This document shows, piece after piece, positions 1 through 10,900 of a DNA stretch of 32,894 nt. Position 1 is the stretch's first letter. Each line of letters opens with the position of its first letter. A model generated the notes under the pieces. The model made no database searches. It saw nothing but the letters and a program-made list of their open reading frames with translations, and was not told the DNA's origin. The stretch lies in the NCBI GenBank assembly GCA_023261185.1, contig JALRJN010000103.1:1-32894 (forward strand). Reading direction: 5' to 3'. The translations under genes and the position numbers were made by a program. The DNA comes from Porticoccus sp. GTDB taxonomy: Bacteria; Pseudomonadota; Gammaproteobacteria; Pseudomonadales; Porticoccaceae.

Positions 1-743
1 GTCAGCTCTGACAACCAAAGCTCAACCGCGTCATTCATATCCTGATCTTCGACCAGCTCTTCAGGATCACTGGGGTGCTCGTCTGCCAGGGTTTCAACCA
101 GCATGCGATCACCATCTTTGCCCATGGGCACATCAACGGAAGTTACGCGTTCGTTGAGACGCAACATCCGTGAAACATCATCAACGGTTTTGTCCAGAGA
201 CTGTGCGATTTCTTCTGCGGTCGGGTCGTGATCCAGCTCTTGCGCAAGACGACGGGATGCCTTGAGGTAGACATTGAGTTCCTTTACCACATGAATGGGC
301 AGACGAATGGTTCGCGTCTGATTCATCAGGGCTCGCTCAACTGATTGGCGAATCCACCAGGTGGCGTAAGTGGAAAAACGGTATCCAAGCTCTGGGTCAA
401 ATTTTTCTACCGCCCTCATCAGACCGAGGTTGCCCTCTTCGATCAGGTCCAAAAGAGACAGGCCACGATTGACATAACGCCTCGCAATTTTAACTACCAG
501 ACGTAGATTGCTCTCAATCATGCGCTTGCGAGCGGCCTCGTCGCCCTTGGCAATCTTGCGAGCGAAAAAAACCTCTTCTTCGGCAGAAAGCAACGGAGCA
601 TAACCAATCTCTTTCAGATAAAGACTGGCCGCATCCAACACCTTTTCCTCTTTCGATGACTCGAAGGACTGCTGAGCATCCTCTTCGCTAGCGTCATCGC
701 TCAGCTCAAAGCCACCCTCTTTTTCGTTATCATCGTCGGACAC
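1..743 (-). CDS. rpoS: RNA polymerase sigma factor RpoS (partial, C-terminus outside window)
   Basis: Sigma-70 family factor of the general stress and stationary-phase response. About 247 codons are visible, running off the left edge. The protein starts with an acidic stretch ([10 protein letters not shown]), then has region 1.2 ([20 protein letters not shown]) and the region 2 core ([54 protein letters not shown]). Region 3 follows ([15 protein letters not shown]), and region 4 begins at the edge. An in-frame TAG lies about 15 nt upstream and the first in-frame ATG is deep inside the protein, so the start is most likely GTG at 743, with AGGAAA about 8 nt upstream. It lies downstream of nlpD, the usual neighbour. 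In E. coli the main rpoS promoter lies within nlpD. The RpoS rather than RpoD assignment rests on the nlpD context and the short N-terminus without a large region 1.1. Confidence 0.95.
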   Translation of the reverse strand, partial: MSDDDNEKEGGFELSDDASEEDAQQSFESSKEEKVLDAASLYLKEIGYAPLLSAEEEVFFARKIAKGDEAARKRMIESNLRLVVKIARRYVNRGLSLLDLIEEGNLGLMRAVEKFDPELGYRFSTYATWWIRQSVERALMNQTRTIRLPIHVVKELNVYLKASRRLAQELDHDPTAEEIAQSLDKTVDDVSRMLRLNERVTSVDVPMGKDGDRMLVETLADEHPSDPEELVEDQDMNDAVELWLSEL

Positions 744-865
744 AAAAACTATTTCCTAGCAATCATCAAAACATCTAAAGTCAAAGGCCCAAAAACAGAG
801 CACAAGACAGGTCAGCACCCAAACTCTGTCAGGAATGTATCACCAAACTCCGTCGTATGACAGCT

Positions 866-1669
866 TCATCGTTTCGGTAAGTAAGCTAGCGGATTCACGG
901 GCTTGCCATCTTTTCGTATCTCGAAATAGAGTCGTTTATTGTTGGCGGGATCACCCCCCACTTCCGCAATTTTCTGTCCCGTTTTCAGAACCTGTCCCTC
1001 CTGCACCAGAAGAGTCCGGCAATGAGCATAGGCACTCAGGTAAACCTCACTGTGTTTGACAATCACCAGTCGGCCATAGCCCCGCAGCCCTTCCCCGGAG
1101 TAAACCACGATACCGGGCGCTGCTGCCATAACGGCCTGCCCTGGAAGGCTTTGAATATCAATCCCTTTGAACAACGGGTCGCTGTTGTAGGTTTTAGTTA
1201 CTCGCCCCTCTGTGGGCCATTGCCAGTTCCAGTTTGAAGGTAACGAGGCCGTGGATTTTGGTGGTGGCCGGGTGACTTTTACGGGGGTTTTCGGAGGGAC
1301 TTCCACCACCTTTGTTTTGGTGGATGTTTTGCTGGAACTAACTGGTGCAGGTTTAGGTGCCACAGAAGTATATCTAGGTGGCGGTATGCGTGTCGTGTCC
1401 AGGGTCAACCGCTGTCCACGGTAAATGGTATACGGAGGTCTCAACCCGTTGGCACGGGCCAGTTTGTCCACATCTTTTTCATAACGCCAGGCAATAGCAA
1501 ACAGGGTTTCACCCTGCGAGACCAGGTGGTAGTCAATTTTTTCACTGGGCGGTGGGGGTCTTTGGCTAATAGGTGCCGGGGGCGGGCTATGGCAAGCAGA
1601 GAGCAGAAAAAAACCGGCACACAGGGCAAGCGCTCGCAAGACGAATTTCCGGCACTTCTGCACTGACAA
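866..1669 (-). CDS. nlpD: NlpD-like lipoprotein, LysM plus degenerate LytM/M23 domain
   Basis: Outer-membrane lipoprotein expected to activate the amidase AmiC during septal peptidoglycan splitting. The 267-aa product has a type II signal peptide with lipobox LLSAC (Cys26). A proline-rich segment follows, then a LysM peptidoglycan-binding domain (about residues 45-92, HLVSQGETLFAIAWRY). A second Pro/Lys/Thr-rich linker leads to a C-terminal M23/LytM domain (about 145-267). The LytM metal ligands are missing: the first motif reads GIDIQ where active enzymes have H-x(3)-D, and the HxH motif reads YFEI. This is the non-catalytic NlpD/EnvC type of activator. It is shorter than E. coli NlpD (379 aa), mainly in the linkers. 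It lies 32 nt after the DUF368 stop, probably in one transcript with pcm, and directly upstream of rpoS. Confidence 0.93.
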   Translation of the reverse strand: MSVQKCRKFVLRALALCAGFFLLSACHSPPPAPISQRPPPPSEKIDYHLVSQGETLFAIAWRYEKDVDKLARANGLRPPYTIYRGQRLTLDTTRIPPPRYTSVAPKPAPVSSSKTSTKTKVVEVPPKTPVKVTRPPPKSTASLPSNWNWQWPTEGRVTKTYNSDPLFKGIDIQSLPGQAVMAAAPGIVVYSGEGLRGYGRLVIVKHSEVYLSAYAHCRTLLVQEGQVLKTGQKIAEVGGDPANNKRLYFEIRKDGKPVNPLAYLPKR

Positions 1670-1701
1670 AAATAATTCCCCCTAGCGCGTTACCCCTATT
1701 T

Positions 1702-2637
1702 TCAGAGTTTGCTGCGTCGCCCACCAAGATATTCCAGTCCCAGCACCAGAATCAAGCCAAAGACCATGCACCCTGTCGCAAGAATTGTCTTTGGATCCAG
1801 GCCAGTAAGGCGCGCAAACTCAGCTGGCGTTAACAGCCGCGAGGAAAGTACTACTTCCCGACCATGGTTATCCATCATGACTTCCAGGGTTTCACGCCAG
1901 GGCCAGACAATCATCAGCGAACCCACCAGGAAGCCGGTGAGAATGGCGATCGTGACGGAGTGATAGCGGTGCAACAACCATGACAGCACCCGGGCAAAGG
2001 CCATCAGTCCACACACACAGCCCAGCAGGAATGTAAGGAGTATCTGCCCGTTGAACTCACTCACGGCACCAATCACTACCGGATACATACCTAGCAACAG
2101 GAGAATGAAACTACCGGAGACCCCCGGCAATATCATGGCACAGATGGCAAGAGCACCCGAGAAGAACACCACCAGCAAGCCATCGTTACCCTGCACGGGT
2201 GGCGCGAATGAGATGGCTGTGGCAATCAGTGACCCGATAATCAGTGCCACCCACTCCTGAAGCCTCAGGTGGGGCAACTGCCGGAAAATATAGATAATGG
2301 ACGCCACAATCAAACCGAAAAAGAAAGACCAAATCAAAATGGGCTGTGTCAGTAGCAGGTGACTCACGAGTTTCGCCAGCGATGCAATACTTAACAGGAC
2401 ACCGGAAAAAAGCACCAACAGGAAGTTACCATTGATGCTGAGCCAGAAAGCTTTTGGTCCGTCCTTGATAAGTGTTCTAAGCGCGCTTAAGTTGACGCTG
2501 CGAATGGAATCCAGAAGCTCTTCGTAAATGCCGCTGATAAAGGCAATGGTCCCGCCTGAAACACCGGGCACCACATCTGCGGCCCCCATGGCCATGCCTT
2601 TCAGGAATAGCAATATCCAACGCTTCGCAAACTGCAC
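1702..2637 (-). CDS. DUF368 membrane protein, probable undecaprenyl-phosphate translocase (PopT family)
   Basis: Polytopic inner-membrane protein of Pfam DUF368. Members of this family have been shown to return undecaprenyl phosphate from the outer to the inner leaflet for reuse in cell-wall and O-antigen synthesis. The sequence shows the family N-terminus (LLFLKGMAMGAADVVPGVSG), the internal repeat-like copy (AICAMILPGVSGSFILLLLG), and about eight to nine hydrophobic segments ending near the C-terminal LGLEYLGGRR. The frame is open up to a TTG at 2685 inside pcm. The GTG at 2637, 14 nt after the pcm stop, gives 311 aa and starts just before the conserved region, so I prefer it, although its ribosome site is weak. 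The gene occupies the pcm-nlpD interval. The family call is firm. The substrate is inferred from studied homologues. Confidence 0.88.
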   Translation of the reverse strand: MQFAKRWILLFLKGMAMGAADVVPGVSGGTIAFISGIYEELLDSIRSVNLSALRTLIKDGPKAFWLSINGNFLLVLFSGVLLSIASLAKLVSHLLLTQPILIWSFFFGLIVASIIYIFRQLPHLRLQEWVALIIGSLIATAISFAPPVQGNDGLLVVFFSGALAICAMILPGVSGSFILLLLGMYPVVIGAVSEFNGQILLTFLLGCVCGLMAFARVLSWLLHRYHSVTIAILTGFLVGSLMIVWPWRETLEVMMDNHGREVVLSSRLLTPAEFARLTGLDPKTILATGCMVFGLILVLGLEYLGGRRSKL

Positions 2638-2653
2638 AGCAATATCAGCCTGA

Positions 2654-3295
2654 TTACCGGGTGGTGCCGCCGAGCAAGGGCACAAAACGCACCTTCTCTA
2701 CGACACGTTCTTCGAAATTGTTGCTATCCCCTAACCGGGTGATAACGAGAAGTTCCTGCACATCGCCTGGGCCCACGGGGATAACCAGAATCCCGTCTGG
2801 CCCTAGCTGATGCAATAATTCTTCTGGCACTACATTGGGCGCAGCAGCACTGAGAATAGCATCATAGGGGGCATATTCCGGCAGTCCGAAACCACCATCA
2901 CTGTGGGAAAAACGCACATTGCGAAGACCCAAAAGCCTCAACCGCTCCCGGGCTTTATCAATCAACGGTTTGATACGCTCAACACTGTAGACCTGATCCA
3001 CCAGTTGAGCCAGAACCACAGACTGGTAACCTGACCCCGAACCAATTTCCAGGACTTTCTTCCGCGGCCCCAGGGATAAAAGAATTTCGGTCATGAGGGC
3101 CACGATATATGGCTGCGACAGAGTCTGCCCGTAACCAATGGGCAACGCAGTATCTTCGTAGGCACGGTGAGAAAGGGCTTCATCCAGAAACAGGTGACGG
3201 GGTGTCATACGCATGACATCCAGTACTCGCTGATTGGTTATACCCTGTTCTTTTAGGCGTTGGATGAGACGTTCACGGGTTCGCTGGGAGGTCAT
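2654..3295 (-). CDS. pcm: Protein-L-isoaspartate O-methyltransferase
   Basis: Uses S-adenosylmethionine to methylate L-isoaspartyl residues in damaged proteins, starting their conversion back to aspartate. The sequence has the PCMT core: [15 protein letters not shown] (substrate and catalytic Ser region), the SAM-binding glycine-rich motif [24 protein letters not shown], and [20 protein letters not shown]. The start is taken as ATG 3295, giving 213 aa, close to the 208 aa of E. coli, with GGTGG 7 nt upstream. A GTG at 3325 would add ten residues, but the AGGA there directly abuts the codon. The usual upstream partner surE is missing, so pcm follows truD after about 80 nt. DUF368 follows immediately. 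Confidence 0.95.
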   Translation of the reverse strand: MTSQRTRERLIQRLKEQGITNQRVLDVMRMTPRHLFLDEALSHRAYEDTALPIGYGQTLSQPYIVALMTEILLSLGPRKKVLEIGSGSGYQSVVLAQLVDQVYSVERIKPLIDKARERLRLLGLRNVRFSHSDGGFGLPEYAPYDAILSAAAPNVVPEELLHQLGPDGILVIPVGPGDVQELLVITRLGDSNNFEERVVEKVRFVPLLGGTTR

Positions 3296-3375
3296 GCCAA
3301 TACCACCAAGCTCAATCGAATTCACTCCTGCAAACCCCTAATGTCAATCGAAAAACGAACTATACCACAGCGCCC

Positions 3376-4392
3376 TTATTCCGCCACAGACCAAGACTGC
3401 TGCAGGTTTGCCACTTCTCGCAACACGGAAGTGGCAAAACAACCCGGGGGCAGAAAGAAGGCCAGTTCAAGATCAACATCATCACCCTGTACACTACTTT
3501 GCCAACACCATTCAAAGCCCTCGGCATGTAAAACCAATGGACGCCGTTCCTGGGATAACCCACTGAATTCCAGCCCGTGACACCAGTCCTGCCACTCCTC
3601 GAGGACCTGGGACTCCAGCTGACGCACATCGCCTGGAACCTGGGTTCTTCCCCGCCCCCACAAGGGGCCACTGGGGATCGTTTCATCCGGCATGGGGATA
3701 TTCCAGTTGTGTCGAGCAACACGCTCCGCAAGAACCAGGTTAAACAGGTAGGACCTTGCCGCAGACAGGTAAAGCCCCCCCATCCCCGCCCCTTTTCTGG
3801 TTTTCTTCCTTCGCTGTGACCGCTCGGCAGAGCGCTGCTGCAGGAGCTTGTCGGCCTCGTGCAGGTTTCCGGCTTCCCGGCCAAAGCGCTGCTCGCCGAA
3901 ATAGTTCGGTACGCCTTCGCGCGCAATGGTTTCCAGGCGGGATGCCAGCACCTGTCTGTCACCCATCAGCTGACGCAAACGAATACGGAAGTGATTACCT
4001 GCGTGCATACCACGGCGCAACTTTTTATGGTGACGCGCCATTTTCAGAATCTGACATCCATCCAGCTGGGGAAGCCGTGACAATTGCTGATCCTGCCCTG
4101 CCGGTAAATGCACACTGAACCATTGGCGGGTAACAGCCCTACGGTCCTTCAGTCCACAATAACCTACCGCAACATCCTCTACCTCAAAGGCCTCGGCCAG
4201 CAAATGGGCAACCCAACGGGTATTCTGCCCCTCCTTTTCTATATAAAGACACAGGTGCTCGCCATCTCCTGAAAGGTCAAAATCCAAAGCCTCCACCACT
4301 TGAAAGTCTTCGGGGCTTTCCCGAAAGCGGGCAGTGATATCCGGGCTACCAAAGGCATAGGGAAACGTGAGTGAAAATTGCCTAGTGTTCAT
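3376..4392 (-). CDS. truD: tRNA pseudouridine(13) synthase TruD
   Basis: Converts U13 of certain tRNAs to pseudouridine. The 338-aa protein (349 in E. coli) carries the TruD signature GLKDRRAVTRQWFSV with catalytic Asp83. It also has a TruD-type N-terminus (FRESPEDFQVVEAL), the NYFGEQRFG motif, and a TRUD insertion domain rich in charged residues. The ATG at 4392 has AAGGA 4-5 nt upstream. It is divergent from the inserted glutamine amidotransferase gene, which separates it from ispF. In most gammaproteobacteria ispF and truD are adjacent or in one operon, so truD here probably needs its own promoter in the 95-bp divergent gap. Confidence 0.95.
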   Translation of the reverse strand: MNTRQFSLTFPYAFGSPDITARFRESPEDFQVVEALDFDLSGDGEHLCLYIEKEGQNTRWVAHLLAEAFEVEDVAVGYCGLKDRRAVTRQWFSVHLPAGQDQQLSRLPQLDGCQILKMARHHKKLRRGMHAGNHFRIRLRQLMGDRQVLASRLETIAREGVPNYFGEQRFGREAGNLHEADKLLQQRSAERSQRRKKTRKGAGMGGLYLSAARSYLFNLVLAERVARHNWNIPMPDETIPSGPLWGRGRTQVPGDVRQLESQVLEEWQDWCHGLEFSGLSQERRPLVLHAEGFEWCWQSSVQGDDVDLELAFFLPPGCFATSVLREVANLQQSWSVAE

Positions 4393-4487
4393 AAAATCCT
4401 TAGCATTAGCATGCTGTGCAAGTGTACGAGCAGCTACGCCGCTCTCAAAGCCTTAGCTTGGGCATTTCTTTCCGACAGGACTTCCAA

Positions 4488-5180
4488 ATGCGAATTCACT
4501 ACCTGCAACATGTTGCCTTTGAAGGACTGGGCAGCATGCAGCAATGGTTTATAGACCATGACTTTCAGATCAGTGCCTCACAGCTCTATGCAGGGGAGCC
4601 GTTGCCTGAGCTGAGCGATATCGACTGGCTGATCGTCATGGGCGGGCCCATGGGGGTTAATGATGAGCACCTTTACCCTTGGCTGGCAGATGAAAAAACA
4701 TTCATAAAAAAAGCCATCACATCTGGAAAAATCGTCCTTGGCATCTGCCTCGGCGCTCAATTAATTGCTCAGGTTCTTGGTGCAAAAATAGCGAAAAACC
4801 CATACCGCGAAATTGGCTGGTTTCCCCTACAGATTCACGAGGAAGCTGGGCGAACAGTGATCGGCAGAATTCTTCAGACTCATCCCCTGGCATTTCACTG
4901 GCACGGCGACAGATTTGATATCCCCAGCGGGGCCATACCCTTAGCGGGAAGCAACGCCTGTGACAATCAGGGGTTTATCTATCAAGAACGAGTCATCGGC
5001 CTGCAATTTCACCTGGAGACAACCGCAAAGTCAGCCAGCGACCTCATCGAGCACTGTGGTGACGAACTGGATGGTAGTCATTACGTTCAGGGGGCAGATG
5101 ACATGCTTTCGCAACCGGAACGGTTTCACACCATTAACCAGTTGATGACTGAAATTCTGGAGGCGTTAAGCCGGGCCTGA
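4488..5180 (+). CDS. Class I glutamine amidotransferase (GMP synthase GATase-like)
   Basis: Stand-alone GATase1-fold protein of 230 aa that resembles the glutamine-hydrolysing half of GMP synthase. The nucleophile elbow GICLGAQ holds Cys87, and QFHLE supplies His175 and Glu177, so the catalytic triad is intact. DWLIVMGGPMGV forms the oxyanion strand, and HWHGDRFDIP is the loop typical of this stand-alone subfamily. The physiological acceptor or substrate is unknown, and some related proteins act as gamma-glutamyl hydrolases or transferases. The start is ATG 4488 with AGGA 7 nt upstream. A GTG at 4416 is in frame, but the extra residues match nothing conserved. The gene lies on the plus strand, convergent with ispF (10-bp gap) and divergent from truD, and splits an otherwise minus-strand block. 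Confidence 0.88.
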   Translation: MRIHYLQHVAFEGLGSMQQWFIDHDFQISASQLYAGEPLPELSDIDWLIVMGGPMGVNDEHLYPWLADEKTFIKKAITSGKIVLGICLGAQLIAQVLGAKIAKNPYREIGWFPLQIHEEAGRTVIGRILQTHPLAFHWHGDRFDIPSGAIPLAGSNACDNQGFIYQERVIGLQFHLETTAKSASDLIEHCGDELDGSHYVQGADDMLSQPERFHTINQLMTEILEALSRA

Positions 5181-5190
5181 CCGCTTTGGA

Positions 5191-5667
5191 CTAGGCAACC
5201 TTATCCAGCAGCACCACTACCTGTGCAGCAATGCCTTCACCACGACCTTCAAATCCCAGTTTTTCCGTGGTGGTCGCTTTGATATTCAGCTGCTCCGTCC
5301 CGCAATTCAGGTCAGCACTGAGATTTTCGCGCATGGCCAATATGTGGGGAGACATTTTCGGGGCCTGGGCGATCAGCGTCATGTCAGCATTGACCAGCGT
5401 GAACCCTTGGTCGGCAATCAGGGCTTGGACATGCCGCAGCAGCTCACGGCTATCTATGCCACGATAGGCCGAATCTGTATCAGGAAAATGCTGACCAATA
5501 TCACCTAGGGCAGCGGCACCCAGCAAGGCATCACACAGCGCATGAATCAGCACGTCTCCATCGGAATGAGCCACCAGTCCGCGGGAAAAAGGTATGGTCA
5601 CGCCACCAATAACAATGGCGTCGCCTTCGCCGAAGGCGTGAACATCATAACCCTGGCCTATTCTCAT
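5191..5667 (-). CDS. ispF: 2-C-methyl-D-erythritol 2,4-cyclodiphosphate synthase
   Basis: Cyclises CDP-methylerythritol 2-phosphate with release of CMP in the MEP isoprenoid pathway. The 158-aa length is typical. Metal ligands Asp8 and His10 are in GYDVHAF. The active-site loop [19 protein letters not shown], the motif [11 protein letters not shown] and the C-terminal [18 protein letters not shown] are all intact. It follows ispD by 38 nt on the minus strand, so the two are likely co-transcribed from the ftsB-ispD side. The next gene downstream is convergent, which makes ispF the end of this operon. Confidence 0.97.
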   Translation of the reverse strand: MRIGQGYDVHAFGEGDAIVIGGVTIPFSRGLVAHSDGDVLIHALCDALLGAAALGDIGQHFPDTDSAYRGIDSRELLRHVQALIADQGFTLVNADMTLIAQAPKMSPHILAMRENLSADLNCGTEQLNIKATTTEKLGFEGRGEGIAAQVVVLLDKVA

Positions 5668-5705
5668 TGTTCGGTCCTCTGCTCAGCAGTCAGCTCAGTT
5701 GCCTA

Positions 5706-6419
5706 TTAGTCGCACTGCACCACTTCGGTCTTCTGCTGATATTTCAGAATAGCCTCAGCAATTTCAAGATCTTCCTGCCGGGTAATTTTGATATTGTCAC
5801 GGCTACCTTCGACCACCATGGGGGTGTGACCCAGGCGCTCAACAGCAGCAGACTCATCCGTCGGTTGCCACCCTTGGCGAACCGCTGTATTCAAGCTCCA
5901 GCTTAGCATCCCGTATCGAAACATCTGCGGCGTCTGCGCCAACCAAAGTTTGTTACGATCTTCGGTACCCGCAATATCATCACCCTGCTCGACCCGCTTG
6001 ACAGTGTCGCTCACAGGTACGGCCAGAACACCGCCTACCCGATGATCCTCCAGAGACTGCATCAGGTGCTGGACTTCCGCGACACGAACACAAGGTCTTG
6101 CCACATCGTGAACCAGTATCCAGTCATCAGTGTGTGCTTCCCGGGTCAGGCACTCCAGTGCAAGACGCACAGAATCTGCTCGCTCTTTACCACCGTGGAC
6201 AGTACGAATACGAGGGTGATCGAATACAGCCAGTTGTTGCCAATAGGTATCATTGGGATGAACCGCCACCACGACAATCGCGTCGTTTACTGCCAACAAA
6301 CGCTCCAGAGTGTGTTCAACGACGGTCTTTCCCGCCAGAGACTGGTACTGCTTTGGAACTGGAGCTCCAAAACGACTGCCGACACCCGCAGCGGGCACGA
6401 TGATCCATCTGGCGGTCAT
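5706..6419 (-). CDS. ispD: 2-C-methyl-D-erythritol 4-phosphate cytidylyltransferase
   Basis: Couples CTP and methylerythritol 4-phosphate to CDP-methylerythritol in the MEP pathway. The 237-aa protein has the nucleotidyltransferase signature PAAGVGSRFGAPVPKQYQ with the conserved Arg and Lys. It also has VHDVARPCV, AQTPQMFRYG and the C-terminal DNIKITRQEDLEIAEAIL. ATG 6419 gives the family-typical length. It lies 62 nt downstream of ftsB and 38 nt upstream of ispF, the usual ftsB-ispD-ispF order. Confidence 0.97.
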   Translation of the reverse strand: MTARWIIVPAAGVGSRFGAPVPKQYQSLAGKTVVEHTLERLLAVNDAIVVVAVHPNDTYWQQLAVFDHPRIRTVHGGKERADSVRLALECLTREAHTDDWILVHDVARPCVRVAEVQHLMQSLEDHRVGGVLAVPVSDTVKRVEQGDDIAGTEDRNKLWLAQTPQMFRYGMLSWSLNTAVRQGWQPTDESAAVERLGHTPMVVEGSRDNIKITRQEDLEIAEAILKYQQKTEVVQCD

Positions 6420-6481
6420 ATCATAAGCTCCAGCAAGTTACGGTAGGCATTCTGTAGAGGGGCATAACACGGCCAGTTGGT

Positions 6482-6763
6482 TCATTGATCCTCAGGCTCC
6501 ACCACCATAAAAAATGTTTCTCCTTCCTTGATCATGCCCAAATCGGTCCTTGCACGCTCTTCGATACTTTCAACGCCTTCTTTGAGATCGACCACCTCAC
6601 TGACCAGCGTCTGGTTGCGTTGCCGCAGTGTTTCGTTCTGCGCTTCCTGCTCGGCCACTTCTCGCTCCAAGGTCAACTTTTTGGCAAGCCCACCCTCTCC
6701 CAGCCACAGTTGGTACTGAAAGAAAAGCAACAGCAGCAAAAGACCAATCATCAACCAGCGCAT
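6482..6763 (-). CDS. ftsB: Cell division protein FtsB
   Basis: Small bitopic inner-membrane protein of the FtsQ-FtsL-FtsB divisome complex. The 93-aa product starts with a short cytoplasmic tip (MRW) and one transmembrane helix (about residues 4-20, LMIGLLLLLLFFQYQLWL). A periplasmic coiled coil follows (about 28-72, with the pattern EREVAEQEAQNETLRQRNQ). The C-terminal segment EERARTDLGMIKEGETFFMV is the conserved FtsQ-contacting region of the DivIC/FtsB family. It lies downstream of the eno terminator-like hairpin and upstream of ispD. Confidence 0.95.
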   Translation of the reverse strand: MRWLMIGLLLLLLFFQYQLWLGEGGLAKKLTLEREVAEQEAQNETLRQRNQTLVSEVVDLKEGVESIEERARTDLGMIKEGETFFMVVEPEDQ

Positions 6764-6828
6764 GGGGCGATTTTACCGAAGTCACCTACTAACGTCAGCG
6801 GACAAAACAATGCTCTAGCCAAAACCAT

Positions 6829-6853
6829 CGGGGGCGGCCAATGGCCGCCCCCG
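6829..6853 (-). terminator. Strong GC hairpin after eno, probable intrinsic terminator or attenuator
   Basis: Perfect 11-bp stem (arms CGGGGGCGGCC and GGCCGCCCCCG) closing a 3-nt loop, 16 nt beyond the eno stop. In the minus-strand RNA it is followed by AUGGUUUUGG, a short U-run rather than a full tract. It separates eno from ftsB, which fits the usual transcriptional break between pyrG-eno and ftsB-ispD. Termination may be partial because the U-run is interrupted. Confidence 0.7.
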
Positions 6854-6869
6854 CTGAAAATTTGTCTGA

Positions 6870-8159
<1,290 letters not shown>

Positions 8160-8179
8160 TTAGTTCTCCCTCAAATACC

Positions 8180-8208
8180 GGCAGCGGCCGAGAGTAAAGG
8201 CCACTGCC
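8180..8208 (-). other. Hairpin in the eno 5' leader
   Basis: In the kdsA-eno spacer the minus-strand RNA can form a 10-bp stem: GGCAGTGGCC with GGCCGCTGCC, one G-U pair, 9-nt loop. It ends about 20 nt before the eno start and just upstream of the ribosome site. No U-run follows, so it is not a standard terminator. An RNA processing or stability element, or a partial attenuator, are possibilities. Confidence 0.5.
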
Positions 8209-8230
8209 ATTCTAAAATTTCGACCACTAC

Positions 8231-10717
<2,487 letters not shown>

Positions 10718-10900
10718 CTAGACCCTTCCGAACACTTTGAATACTACTTTTTAAAATGCCGAACCCACGCCTTAAATCAAGGCATGTTACTGATAAATCA
10801 TGAAAAATTGGCTACGGGTAAGGAATACTTAAGACCGGCGCCCATCCGCTTCAAGATGGGATGCCAGACTACCAGAAAGGGGCTCCCCGCTCAATGCGAA
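10718..10900 (-). other. tilS-pyrG intergenic region with two potential hairpins
   Basis: 183 bp without a credible ORF. Two inverted repeats are visible: CCCATC/GATGGG with an 8-nt spacer at 10841-10860, and an 8-bp stem in the minus-strand RNA (CATGCCTT/AAGGCGTG, 5-nt loop) at 10766-10786, about 50 nt before the pyrG start. Neither is followed by a run of U. No good sigma-70 promoter stands out. The region may hold the pyrG leader and promoter. Confidence 0.35.

Noticed and set aside
866-1669. Active M23 endopeptidase
   Set aside because: The zinc-binding His and the HxH motif are replaced (GIDIQ, YFEI), so this is a non-catalytic NlpD-type activator.
4416-4487. GTG start for the glutamine amidotransferase, 24 codons upstream
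   Set aside because: The extra residues match nothing in the family, while ATG 4488 has a well-spaced AGGA and begins at the conserved N-terminal strand.
10841-10860. Terminator after tilS (CCCATC/GATGGG hairpin)
   Set aside because: Only a 6-bp stem and no U-run on either strand; noted as a possible leader hairpin only.
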